Of a stretch of 64,000 nucleotides of DNA, positions 9,195 to 17,486 are shown piece by piece. How positions within the stretch are numbered: the stretch's first letter is position 1; the number at the start of each line of letters is the position of its first letter. The position numbers and the translations under genes are program-made. Source of the DNA: Hyphomicrobiales bacterium (lineage in GTDB: Bacteria; Pseudomonadota; Alphaproteobacteria; Rhizobiales; Rhizobiaceae); assembly GCA_021775455.1 (NCBI GenBank), contig JAJFHU010000028.1:81760-145759 (forward strand), given 5' to 3'. Below the pieces are notes generated by a model. The model was not told where the DNA came from. It made no database searches and saw nothing but the letters and a program-made list of their open reading frames with translations.

Positions 9195-9445
9195 GCAAGT
9201 TCTGATTGGGGCTCTTAGCGGAAATTTGGCCAGTTGATTTTGCAGGTAGATCAATTTGACGCGTCCGGCCCAAACCTACCGTTCGTGCAGCATTCCAATT
9301 TCAACTCGGATTTCCTGAAAGCGGGCATTACCTCTAATGGTGTTTGCTATTAATCCAAAGGCCGGTATGCGGACTTTTTACCGTTTTGAGTTTTGTAAAA
9401 CAACCATGCCGCGACATGGCTCCAACTGTCAAAACGTGCCAGTAA
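9195..9445. repeat. dispersed repeat, copy C
   Basis: Carries CCGGCCCAAACCTACCG, TGAAAGCGGGCATTA, GGTATGCGGACTTTTT and the terminal block 9404-9440 that is nearly identical to 1969-2005 (35 of 37 bases). It lies in the gap between the NTF2-like gene and the copper module; I see no gene in 9150-9603. Confidence 0.65.
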
Positions 9446-9603
9446 CCGACATCGTCTTATTTCATATGACAACAATCATCGCATGCTTGGATTGATGTGC
9501 TGCCAGATGTTTTCCAAGCGCCCATTGCAAAACATGTCGTTGATGTCAACTCGTTATCATGACACTGGACAGATATTGGATTGATTTGGTACGGTATCGG
9601 ATC

Positions 9604-9939
9604 ATGCGATTTTACGCGTTAATAATTCTGATTCTTGCACTCGTTGCATTTCCAGCGGGAGTGAACGTGCAATCTGCGCAGGCCACAATGATGGGCCTTG
9701 AAATGCGGACGGCTACACCAGATGGTGCTGAGATAGGAGGCTGTGCAGGTTGTCTCAACTGTGATGATGATCAGCAGGATTGCTCACCGTATTGCGTGGT
9801 GCCAATCGCAGGAATTGCTGCTACTTCATGCAACCCTGAGCGCGTTCAAACTCGACAGAGCGTTAGTTTCTCGCTTTTTTCATATTTAGTTGGGCACAAC
9901 GACCCGCCCGAACTTCAACCTCCCAATTTCTTGTTCTGA
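9604..9939 (+). CDS. small exported Cys-rich protein upstream of copper oxidase
   Basis: A 111-residue protein. The ATG at 9604 gives MRFYALIILILALVAFPAG, a clear signal peptide probably cut after VQSAQA. The mature part has a cysteine cluster: CAGCLNC, DDDQQDC and SPYC, then C further on. This density of CxxC and acidic residues suggests metal binding in the periplasm. It is followed after 149 bases by a multicopper oxidase, so a copper role is inferred from position. I do not recognise the family with certainty; similar small proteins occur ahead of copper-resistance genes in rhizobia. An in-frame upstream ATG (9559) would spoil the signal peptide. Confidence 0.6.
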   Translation: MRFYALIILILALVAFPAGVNVQSAQATMMGLEMRTATPDGAEIGGCAGCLNCDDDQQDCSPYCVVPIAGIAATSCNPERVQTRQSVSFSLFSYLVGHNDPPELQPPNFLF

Positions 9940-10088
9940 GCTGACGACACCGGGTCGTTTATGCGTCCCGACTGATTGTCACCGCGATACGCGATTTGTT
10001 GCGCAACGGTACCTTGCCGCCTACTCATCGAAGTTTCGTAAATTGTGTTTGAACCGCATTCGTTCCACATTTAGGACAAAGCAAGATC

Positions 10089-11549
10089 ATGAATATTGCA
10101 ACAAAGCAGTTATCACGCCGGTCACTAATACTCGGCAGCACCGCCAGTACGGCAATGCTACGCCACCGTTCACTCGCTGCCTATGCAGGCGAACTCCAGC
10201 CTCCTGTACGGGAATTCTCATTGAAAGCCGCACCAGGAACAGCAAAAATTGCGCCGTCACCGCATCCGGCTACGGCCGTCTGGGCCTATAATGGCCTCGT
10301 TCCCGGACCTGAAATCAGAGCACGGCAGGGTGACCGGGTCCGCGTTCATGTTAAAAACGCGCTCACTGAGGAGACAACCGTGCACTGGCATGGCTTACGT
10401 GTACCGAACTCAATGGATGGAGTTCCGCATCTCACTCAAACACCAATCGCAGCGAACGGCAGCTTCAGCTATGAGTTCGACGTGCCGGATGCAGGTACCT
10501 ATTGGTATCACCCGCACCAACGCGGTTTCGAGCAGGTCGGTCGCGGTCTTTACGGCCCGCTTATTGTCGAAGAAACTAACCCGATCCAGGTTGATCGAGA
10601 CGTAACATGGGTGTTCGACGACTGGCGGTTGTTGCGGAACGGCCAAATCAGTGACGACTTCGGCAACCGTCATGACGAGAGTCACAATGGCCGGGTTGGC
10701 AATACGGTAACCATCAATGGCCGCATCTTGGAAGAGTTTCCTGTCTATCGCGGCGAACGCATTCGCTTGCGGCTAATCAATGCGGCCAACGCCCGTATCT
10801 TCGGTTTAGAATTCAATGGGCACAACCCACAGATCGTAGCACTCGATGGTCAGCCGATCTCACCACACAGCCCTTCCGATGGGCGCGTGGTTCTGGGGCC
10901 AGCGATGCGAGTTGATCTCGTCATTGATATGATGGGCAATGCCGGGCAACGATTTACGGTCACCGATACATTTTACAAGAGCCTGGAATTCCGGCTGCTC
11001 GATCTGGTTTATGGTGCACAATCCGTGCGTGACCTGGCACTTGGAACACCAATCGAACTAACCTCCAACACCATGCTGGAGCCTGACTTGAACGCCGCCA
11101 AGCGGCACGAAATTCGTTTCAACGGCGGCATGATGGGCGGCATGATGATGGGAGATCGCCAGGGCGACGGTATGATGAGCATGATGGAGACAATGCGTGC
11201 CGGCAATTTGTGGTTCATCAATGGCATCGCGGCCACCGGGCACGTCATGGACCCAATCATCAAACTTCAAGAAGGACGAAGCTACATTCTGGTCATGCAG
11301 AACGACACGGCTTGGCACCATCCCATTCACCTGCATGGTCATTCGTTTCGTGTGATTAGTCGAAACGGAAATCCAACACGATACCACGAATGGCAGGACA
11401 CGGTTCTCATGGAGCCACGCGAAGCAGTTGAAATAACCTTTGTTGCCGACAATCCGGGGGATTGGATGTTCCATTGCCACATTCTTGAACACATGGAGGC
11501 AGGCATGATGGGTGTGATCCGTGTTGGCAATAAAGCGACACGCACATGA
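10089..11549 (+). CDS. multicopper oxidase, CopA/CumA-like, Tat-exported
   Basis: A 486-residue periplasmic oxidase that couples oxidation of Cu(I) or organic substrates to O2 reduction. The N-terminus has a Tat-like SRRSLILG. All copper motifs are present: HWHG (~98), YHPH (~140), HPIHLHGH (~412) and HCHILEHMEAGMM (~463; its Cys and flanking His join the type 1 and trinuclear sites, and a Met serves as axial ligand). A Met/Gly-rich loop at ~340-365 (GGMMGGMMMGD, GMMSMMETM) resembles Cu(I)-capturing segments of CueO/CopA. It overlaps the following cytochrome gene by four bases (ATGA), so they are coupled. Cuprous oxidase/copper detoxification is the most likely role; substrate is not provable here. 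Confidence 0.9.
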   Translation: MNIATKQLSRRSLILGSTASTAMLRHRSLAAYAGELQPPVREFSLKAAPGTAKIAPSPHPATAVWAYNGLVPGPEIRARQGDRVRVHVKNALTEETTVHWHGLRVPNSMDGVPHLTQTPIAANGSFSYEFDVPDAGTYWYHPHQRGFEQVGRGLYGPLIVEETNPIQVDRDVTWVFDDWRLLRNGQISDDFGNRHDESHNGRVGNTVTINGRILEEFPVYRGERIRLRLINAANARIFGLEFNGHNPQIVALDGQPISPHSPSDGRVVLGPAMRVDLVIDMMGNAGQRFTVTDTFYKSLEFRLLDLVYGAQSVRDLALGTPIELTSNTMLEPDLNAAKRHEIRFNGGMMGGMMMGDRQGDGMMSMMETMRAGNLWFINGIAATGHVMDPIIKLQEGRSYILVMQNDTAWHHPIHLHGHSFRVISRNGNPTRYHEWQDTVLMEPREAVEITFVADNPGDWMFHCHILEHMEAGMMGVIRVGNKATRT

Positions 11550-12253
11550 CAAAGGTTTGTACGATAAGTCTGGTAGCCGCTCTTTGCTGCGTCGCTACGG
11601 GGGCCGTGGCCCAGTCGGCGGGTGACCCGAAGCGTGGTGGCGAGGCTTACCGTGCCTGCGTCGGCTGTCACGCGCTGCAACCCGGCGTGCATACGACGGG
11701 ACCAAGCCTTGGGGGTGTATGGGGTGCCAAAGCGGGAACGGCCAAAGGTTTCGTTCGATATTCCAAAGAAATGCAATTTGCGGGCATCACCTGGGATGAG
11801 GATACGCTCAACGCCTGGCTCGCCGACCCACGTTCGATGGTGCCGGGAACATACATGGTGTTCCGCGGGATCGAAAACGATCAGACCCGGGCCGATGTGA
11901 TCGCATTTCTGAAGATTGCGATGGCACCGGGTGGGGTAACTAAAATTGTCGAAGGAGGTCTTGTACCGCAAGGATACGCGGAGGGACAGATTCCTGCACC
12001 GCTGAAATTGCTGCCGCCGAGCACGCAGGTCGCACATGTCAGGCACTGTGGTGACAGCTTCTTCGTCACAACCGCAGACGGGATTGAAACACCCTACTGG
12101 GAAATGAACGTGCGTTTGAAGCTCGATTCGCGGTCGACAGGTCCGGAAGCCGGCAAGCCGGTCATCGTCGGTGCCGGAATGGCCGGTGATAGGTTCTCCA
12201 TAATTTTCTTCAATCTTGACGAACTGTCGCACTTCGTAACCGAGGGGTGCTGA
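11546..12253 (+). CDS. c-type cytochrome with C-terminal extension
   Basis: A 235-residue protein with a signal peptide (LVAALCCVATGAVAQ) and one haem site, CVGCH, near residue 37. DPRSMVPGTYMVF supplies the Met axial ligand typical of class I cytochromes c. The cytochrome fold ends near residue 125. The last ~105 residues (RHCGDSFFVTTADGIETPYWEMNVRLKLD and on) have no haem motif and no family I recognise. It is translationally coupled to the multicopper oxidase and may pass electrons to or from it. Such cytochrome/oxidase pairs occur in rhizobial copper clusters. Confidence 0.85.
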   Translation: MTKVCTISLVAALCCVATGAVAQSAGDPKRGGEAYRACVGCHALQPGVHTTGPSLGGVWGAKAGTAKGFVRYSKEMQFAGITWDEDTLNAWLADPRSMVPGTYMVFRGIENDQTRADVIAFLKIAMAPGGVTKIVEGGLVPQGYAEGQIPAPLKLLPPSTQVAHVRHCGDSFFVTTADGIETPYWEMNVRLKLDSRSTGPEAGKPVIVGAGMAGDRFSIIFFNLDELSHFVTEGC

Positions 12254-12298
12254 GCAGTTCGCGAAAATTCACGATGTCAACAAACGAAGGAAACAAAC

Positions 12299-12733
12299 AT
12301 GATCCGTATCTTGGTTGCCACAGTGTTGGCGGTCATATCGCTCAAGCTAGCAAATGCTCAAGAACAGCCTGGTGTCGCGACGCTTTACAAGAACCCGCAA
12401 TGCGGGTGTTGCGAAGGATATGCAGATTATCTGCGCGATAACGGCTTTAGTGTAGTCGTCAAGCCGACGCACGAACTCATCCGTATCAGCCGTGAAGCCG
12501 GCATTCCAGAGGACTTCCAAGGTTGTCATACAATGTTCATCGACGGCTACACCGTAAGTGGGCACGTCCCCGTCAAGACGGTTCGCAAGCTGTTGAGCGA
12601 GCGCCCCAATGTTAAAGGTATCACTCTTCCAGGCATGCCACAGGGTTCGCCTGGAATGTCCGGTTTAAAAACAGAACCTTGGCGAATTTACTCTGTTGGT
12701 GACGGTGAACCCAAAGTCTTTGCGGTGGAGTAA
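12299..12733 (+). CDS. DUF411 periplasmic metal-binding protein
   Basis: A 144-residue protein with a signal peptide (LVATVLAVISLKLANA). ATLYKNPQCGCCEGYADYLRDNGF is the DUF411 hallmark: a thioredoxin-like strand followed by CGCC. GCHTMFIDGYTVSGHVP supplies the second Cys-His pair. DUF411 proteins (CopG-like) accompany copper-resistance genes and are proposed to handle Cu(I) in the periplasm. It is third in the copper operon, 45 bases after the cytochrome gene. Confidence 0.9.
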   Translation: MIRILVATVLAVISLKLANAQEQPGVATLYKNPQCGCCEGYADYLRDNGFSVVVKPTHELIRISREAGIPEDFQGCHTMFIDGYTVSGHVPVKTVRKLLSERPNVKGITLPGMPQGSPGMSGLKTEPWRIYSVGDGEPKVFAVE

Positions 12734-12753
12734 TCTGGAACTGGAAATGAACA

Positions 12754-13218
12754 ATGTTGGCAAAATCTGACTGCGTAATTCGTTATTGGATTGGCATCAC
12801 CACGATGACCGCTGGGGTCATGTCGTTAGCCATTCTCTCGGGTTGCCAGGAGTCCGTTGCAGTTCACGAACAATTGGCCCGAGGCGAAGCCATCTATCGT
12901 CAACATTGCGCTAGTTGCCACGGCACCAATCTTGAGGGGCAACCGAACTGGCGCCAGAGAAATGCAGATGGGCGTCTACCAGCTCCACCTCATGATGCGA
13001 CAGGACACACCTGGCACCATTCAGATGAGCAACTGTTTCGTATCACCAAACTCGGAATCGAGGCGTTCGTTGGAGGCACTTACCAAAGCGACATGCGCGG
13101 TTTTGGTGATGTACTCACTGATGCTGATATTCGAGTGGTGCTCGCCTACATCAAAAGCACCTGGCCCGATGAAATTCGTAGACGGCATGATGCGCGCAAT
13201 GAGAGCAAGAAACAATGA
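12754..13218 (+). CDS. c-type cytochrome, probable lipoprotein
   Basis: A 154-residue protein. The N-terminal hydrophobic stretch ends in the lipobox LSGC (Cys ~32), so membrane anchoring is likely. CASCH (~52) binds haem, and YQSDMRGF supplies the Met ligand. It has the W..R..DGRLPAPPHDATGHTWHHSD region common in small cytochromes of copper clusters. It is last in the copper operon, 20 bases after DUF411. It may link the periplasmic copper oxidation system to the respiratory chain; that is inferred from context. Confidence 0.85.
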   Translation: MLAKSDCVIRYWIGITTMTAGVMSLAILSGCQESVAVHEQLARGEAIYRQHCASCHGTNLEGQPNWRQRNADGRLPAPPHDATGHTWHHSDEQLFRITKLGIEAFVGGTYQSDMRGFGDVLTDADIRVVLAYIKSTWPDEIRRRHDARNESKKQ

Positions 13219-13420
13219 TGAGTAATAGGGTGCTGATGCGGGGGCAAATGTAAGTACTCTGCCAATTACACTCCTCATAGATGAGGTTGTAAACGAAGTA
13301 GCGGATGTTCTGGTTGACTCCGATTGGAGTTCACCAGCAATCTTCGAATTCGTTAAATCAGTTATTTTAGGGCTCAGTAGAAACCTGAAGGCAACGATGA
13401 AGAATTTGGCCGCAATGGTT
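13219..13420. other. intergenic, no gene seen
   Basis: The space between the copper operon and the left end of the IS1182 element. No coding signal or strong hairpin is apparent. Confidence 0.5.
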
Positions 13421-15112
13421 CGCTTTGGGTCTTGGCTGTGTATAAACTCCGCCGGATTTAGTTTTATTTTCTGGATTGGTTGTTGTGTTGGGATTTCCGG
13501 CAATTTTGCCGATTTTGCATTGCATCGGCCGGTTTATGCCCATCAGGGTGATTGATGCAGGTTTGGTATGGGTGTCAGGCAAATCATAGCGCAAATGAGT
13601 GTTTTCATGCCTTTATCGCTGTGATCAGTGGTTTGATGCCGATGATATTGATGACACGGGTGAGATTATAGCCAAGAACGTGGAGCGCCATTTCGGTTGA
13701 TACATTCTTGAGGCGTTTCATCAGGAAGTGCGTTGCACCCATTCTTGCCTTTATCGTGCCAAAGGGGTGTTCGACTGTTTCACGTCTGGTACGCATGGCC
13801 TGTGGGTTTTCATCAAGCCTTTGCTGGACTTCTTCCAGCAAGTGTTCATGTTGCCATCGAGTGATCCGGCGTTCCTTGCCGGTGGTGCATTTGTGCTTGA
13901 TGGTGCAGTGCTGGCACTGGTTGGACCAGTAACGGTGAAGGGTCAGTCCCCGTTCTTGTGTTGTCATGCGGTTAGGCAAAGGCTCGCTTGCCGGGCACAC
14001 ATAAACATCATCCTCAGGCAGGTATCGAAAGTCGTTCCTTGTAAACATGCCTTTTGACCGGTTGCCTGACGTCATCGGCTTGGGCAGCGTCACGGTGATA
14101 TTGTCTCTATTACAGGCCAGTATCTGTTCACTGGAGAAGTAGCCACGGTCAGCCACCACATCCAGCTTATCCGTTTTGAGAACGGCTTTGGTTTTCTTTG
14201 ACATGACTGACAATTGCGCCCGGTCATTGCCGACATTGGTAACATCGTGCGCGACGATCAGATGATGCGTGGTATCAACCGCCGCCTGCACATTATAACC
14301 CACAACGCCTGACCCCCGGCCACTCGTGGCCATCGAGCGGGCATCCGGATCAACCAGGGATATCTGCTGGTCCGGTGCGTTCAGCATCTTGGCCTTGAGA
14401 CCTTCAAGCCGCTGCATCTCGTCCTTCAGTTTGGCAATCTTGTCTTGCAGATGTTGGGTCTTTGCCGCTAAAGCCTCACCGGGCTCCTGCCGGTCGACAC
14501 TGTCAAGTTGCTGCAGATAACGCTCGACACTCTCCTCAATCTGCTTCATCCGGCGATCCATCTTCGCCTTGGTGAAGTTCCGGTCCCGGTTGTTCACCGC
14601 CTTGAACTTCGAACCGTCAATCGCAACCGAAGCATCAGCCAACAAACCAAGCTGACGGCACAAAGCAACAAACTGACTACACACTTTGCCAATGGCCTTG
14701 CCATTATCACGCCTGAAGTCGGCGATTGTCTTGTGGTCGGGTGCCAGCCGTCCTGTCAGCCACATCACTTCGACATTGCGTCCAGCCTCGCGTTCCAGAC
14801 GACGGCTCGACTGAACCCGGTTGAGATAGCCGTAAACATACAGCTTCAGCAGAACTGCAGAATGATAGCCGGGCCTGCCAGTTGATGCAGCAGCAACGCG
14901 TTCAAAACCAAGCTCACCCAAATTCAGTTCATCAATAAAGACATCAATCACACGAACCGGATTATCCTCATCAATCCAGTCCTCTAGACTGTCAGGAAAC
15001 AGCGTCACCTGATCGCGCTCAACCCCTTCAATAAAACCCGCCATTCGTCCCTCCGACCATTCAGAGGATTATACCTGACTCGTGAGTTTCCACACACCCA
15101 GGGTCAAAAGCG
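13421..15112 (-). mobile_element. IS1182-family insertion sequence
   Basis: About 1692 bp. The proposed ends are imperfect 29-bp inverted repeats: left 13421-13449 (CGCTTTGGG...AAACTC) and right 15084-15112, with 22 of 29 positions identical after reverse complementing. One transposase gene lies between them on the minus strand. I could not define a target duplication, so the outer boundaries are approximate. It separates the copper module from the glx module and does not visibly interrupt a gene. Confidence 0.75.
13605..15044 (-). CDS. IS1182-family transposase
   Basis: A 479-residue DDE transposase that looks intact. The N-terminal DUF772 region (LYVYGYLNRVQSSRRLEREA, LAPDHKTIADFRRDNG) precedes the catalytic core: first Asp in AIDGSKFKAVNNRDRN, second in VVADRGYFSSEQI, Glu in RRETVEHPFGTIKARMG. 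A coiled-coil insert (~175-225) and a Cys cluster (CPASEPLP, CQHCTIKHKCTTG) are normal for the family. Length matches typical IS1182 transposases, so the element may still be mobile. Confidence 0.92.
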   Translation of the reverse strand: MAGFIEGVERDQVTLFPDSLEDWIDEDNPVRVIDVFIDELNLGELGFERVAAASTGRPGYHSAVLLKLYVYGYLNRVQSSRRLEREAGRNVEVMWLTGRLAPDHKTIADFRRDNGKAIGKVCSQFVALCRQLGLLADASVAIDGSKFKAVNNRDRNFTKAKMDRRMKQIEESVERYLQQLDSVDRQEPGEALAAKTQHLQDKIAKLKDEMQRLEGLKAKMLNAPDQQISLVDPDARSMATSGRGSGVVGYNVQAAVDTTHHLIVAHDVTNVGNDRAQLSVMSKKTKAVLKTDKLDVVADRGYFSSEQILACNRDNITVTLPKPMTSGNRSKGMFTRNDFRYLPEDDVYVCPASEPLPNRMTTQERGLTLHRYWSNQCQHCTIKHKCTTGKERRITRWQHEHLLEEVQQRLDENPQAMRTRRETVEHPFGTIKARMGATHFLMKRLKNVSTEMALHVLGYNLTRVINIIGIKPLITAIKA

Positions 15113-15183
15113 GAAGTCACAACGTTTGCGAGCTAATCAACTCTCGACACATATTCCATGTCCGCACGGCCGCAAACCACCAA

Positions 15184-15564
15184 CTAAGTACCCTTACTCC
15201 CCAAATCCCTCGCCGGTTTCAGGTAAGCCTTTCTTGGCGGCGCGAAGACGTCGAACACCACTGCACCATCCGGCCCAGCCTTGATTGTATGTGGAACGTT
15301 GGAAGGGGTGCGCCAGAAGCCACCCGCCTTTACCTTAATCTGCTCATCGCCTTGAGTTCGAAGGGCTGAACCTTCCACCAAGAAGCCCCATTGCTCTTCT
15401 TCGTGATGATGCAATGTCCCTTCAGCGTTCGGTTCGATGCGCACTACTGATATCATCGCCTGATCTCCGGGGAACAGGCGTGAGGTCAATCCCTCACCCA
15501 GCTTGCGATAATTGCCAGCTTCCTTGTCATTAATATTGAAGAAATTTTCCGGTTTGTCTGTCAT
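15184..15564 (-). CDS. cupin-domain protein
   Basis: A 126-residue protein from the ATG at 15564, which has GGAGGG just upstream. The cupin core is clear: EGTLHHHEEEQWGFLVEGSA is motif 1 (HHHE...G, metal-binding His/Glu) and FWRTPSNVPHTIKAG is motif 2 with the last His. Single-domain cupins bind a metal and often small acids; substrate unknown. It lies downstream of the glx operon on the same strand, but a good terminator (15584-15616) separates them, so it probably has its own promoter or depends on read-through. Confidence 0.75.
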   Translation of the reverse strand: MTDKPENFFNINDKEAGNYRKLGEGLTSRLFPGDQAMISVVRIEPNAEGTLHHHEEEQWGFLVEGSALRTQGDEQIKVKAGGFWRTPSNVPHTIKAGPDGAVVFDVFAPPRKAYLKPARDLGSKGT

Positions 15565-15583
15565 CTTGCCCTCCAAACAGAAA

Positions 15584-15616
15584 ACAGCCCCGCCCTGGAT
15601 TCTCGGGCGAGGCTGT
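15584..15616 (-). terminator. Rho-independent terminator of the glx operon
   Basis: On the minus strand ACAGCC-T-CGCCC pairs with GGGCG-G-GGCTGT across a nine-base loop (11 bp plus one mismatch), followed by TTT. It lies between the last glx-unit gene (stop at 15636) and the cupin start (15564). Confidence 0.8.
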
Positions 15617-15635
15617 CACTTGGGAAACAGGGCTA

Positions 15636-16046
15636 TCAGAATTTCCGATAAGCCTGGTTCAATTGCACCATTGGATGGTCGGGAGACATCTGGAACTTGA
15701 TCAGCAGTTCTCGCGCAATCATGTCGCGATCCTGCTGATTGTCCGGAAGATCATAGTCATCAGGAATTGCCAACCAGCCGTTGATGTTGCGGTCGAAGAC
15801 AGCAGCCTTGCCGTCATCATAACCCATGTGCACATCTTCCAGCCAGTTGAGGTCATCCCAACCCATGAATTCGATGTATCCTTTGAGGAAATCGGTCAAC
15901 CGGTCGTAGTCGGGTACCAGATTCACATCATAGCGATAGCCGATGTGCTGACCAATTGTCTGTTCGCGCTCGGAGTCCAGTCCATCACCCTTGCGGAATT
16001 GATCGACATCCTTGATTTCAGCACCCTTGTAGCCTGATCCAGCCAT
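15636..16046 (-). CDS. conserved-looking hypothetical protein in the glx operon
   Basis: A 136-residue soluble acidic protein (many Asp/Tyr, e.g. IGYRYDVNLVPDYDRLTDFL, GWDDLNWLEDVHMGYDDGKAAVFD). No signal peptide, membrane segment or Cys motif. A GGAAGG ribosome site precedes the ATG at 16046, and it starts 15 bases after glxD ends. I do not recognise the family. Position makes an accessory or assembly role with the GlxBCD synthase, or a separate step in methylated-amine use, plausible but unsupported by motif. Confidence 0.7.
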   Translation of the reverse strand: MAGSGYKGAEIKDVDQFRKGDGLDSEREQTIGQHIGYRYDVNLVPDYDRLTDFLKGYIEFMGWDDLNWLEDVHMGYDDGKAAVFDRNINGWLAIPDDYDLPDNQQDRDMIARELLIKFQMSPDHPMVQLNQAYRKF

Positions 16047-16061
16047 GTTCTCATTCCTTCC

Positions 16062-17438
16062 TTAAATGTGGTGATAGTCTGCAACGCCGACAGTATGTTC
16101 GGTGCCAGCCAGTGGAACCTGTGCAATGGCTGACGCTTCCATGGTGAGTGCTGCAAGATCCTCAGGTTCAAGGCTGTGGATGTTGGTCTTGCCACAGGCA
16201 CGAGCCATCATCTGGGCTTCCATGGTCAGCGTGTGCAGGAAGTTGTAGACGCGTTCTGCAGCCGCATCAGGATCAAGGCGCTTGCGAAGCGTTGGATCCT
16301 GTGTCGCGACACCAACCGGACAACGACCCGTATGGCAGTGATAGCATTCACCGGGATGAACACCCATCTCGGAGGGATAGTCTGCTTCAGGAATATCCTT
16401 GTTGCAGTTCAGTGCCATCATCGCGGAGTGTCCAATTGCAATTGCGTCAGCACCCAGTGCCAATGCCTTTGCCACGTCACCGCCGTTGCGGATGCCACCA
16501 GCATAGACCAGTGAAATCTCGCCACGTTTGCCGATATCATCAATAGCGCGCCGAGCCTGACGAATTGCTGCCATGCCGGGAACACCGGTTTCTTCAGTTG
16601 CAAGGTGCGGTCCAGCGCCGGTCGAACCTTCCATGCCATCAATATAGATGGAATCTGGGTCAGTCTTTGCTGCCATGCGCACATCGTCATAGACGCGCGC
16701 TGCACCGAGTTTCAACTGAATTGGAATTTGGCCGTCGGTTGCTTCGCGAATTTCCTGGATTTTAAGAGCCAGATCATCCGGCCCCAACCAGTCAGGGTGA
16801 CGAGCCGGTGAACGCTGGTCAATACCGGCCGGAAGCGAGCGCATTTCGGCAACCTGGTCAGTCACTTTTTGACCCATAAGGTGGCCACCAAGACCGACCT
16901 TGCAGCCTTGACCGATAAAGAACTCACAGCCATCAGCAAGTTGCAGATGGTGCGGGTTAAAACCATATCGTGACTGGATGCACTGATAAAACCACTTTGA
17001 AGAATAACGACGCTCATCGGGGATCATGCCACCTTCGCCGGAACAGGTTGCTGTTCCGGCCATCGTTGCACCACGGGCAAGGGCCGTCTTTGCTTCAAAT
17101 GACAGAGCGCCAAAGCTCATGCCAGTGATATAAATCGGGATATCCAGCACAAGTGGATTTTTGGCACGCGGGCCAATCACTGTCTTGGTCAGGCACTTTT
17201 CACGATAGCCTTCGATCACGAAGCGTGTAAGCGTACCCGGCAAGAAAGTCAGATCATCCCAATGCGGAATTTTCTTGAAGAGCGAAAAGCCCCGCATACG
17301 GTAACGACCAAGTTCAGACTTGATGTGGATGTCATTCATGACTTCCGGTGTAAAAATCTGACTCTTGCCGAGTGAGTACTTCTTTTCAACCTGCAACTTG
17401 GACAGGCCGGTTTCAGTTTTGTCTGGTTTTTCCAACAT
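16062..17438 (-). CDS. glxD: glutamate-synthase-like FMN domain protein (GlxD / MgsC-like)
   Basis: A 458-residue homologue of the synthase domain of glutamate synthase. Evidence includes DIPIYITGMSFGALSFEAKTALARGA (barrel start), GEGGM, GAARVYDD, SIYIDGMEGSTGAGP, SLVYAGGIRNGGDVAKALALGADAIAIG (phosphate/FMN-binding) and the Fe-S cysteines CYHCHTGRCPVG near residue 375 for a 3Fe-4S cluster. With GlxB (amidotransferase) and GlxC (GXGXG domain) it makes a split, GltB-like enzyme. In methylotrophs the same trio is N-methylglutamate synthase (MgsABC). No N-methylglutamate dehydrogenase is in this window, so the product is not certain. Confidence 0.88.
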   Translation of the reverse strand: MLEKPDKTETGLSKLQVEKKYSLGKSQIFTPEVMNDIHIKSELGRYRMRGFSLFKKIPHWDDLTFLPGTLTRFVIEGYREKCLTKTVIGPRAKNPLVLDIPIYITGMSFGALSFEAKTALARGATMAGTATCSGEGGMIPDERRYSSKWFYQCIQSRYGFNPHHLQLADGCEFFIGQGCKVGLGGHLMGQKVTDQVAEMRSLPAGIDQRSPARHPDWLGPDDLALKIQEIREATDGQIPIQLKLGAARVYDDVRMAAKTDPDSIYIDGMEGSTGAGPHLATEETGVPGMAAIRQARRAIDDIGKRGEISLVYAGGIRNGGDVAKALALGADAIAIGHSAMMALNCNKDIPEADYPSEMGVHPGECYHCHTGRCPVGVATQDPTLRKRLDPDAAAERVYNFLHTLTMEAQMMARACGKTNIHSLEPEDLAALTMEASAIAQVPLAGTEHTVGVADYHHI

Positions 17439-17486
17439 CGTGTTTCAACCTTTCGTGGAGCGGTGCTCCAAAATCCAAATGCCCAA

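Noticed and set aside
11339..12232. 297-codon minus-strand frame over the copper oxidase and cytochrome genes
   Set aside because: Antisense shadow; both plus-strand genes have intact catalytic motifs.
13367..13594. 75-codon minus-strand frame next to the transposase
   Set aside because: Crosses the proposed left inverted repeat of the IS and has no family or ribosome site.
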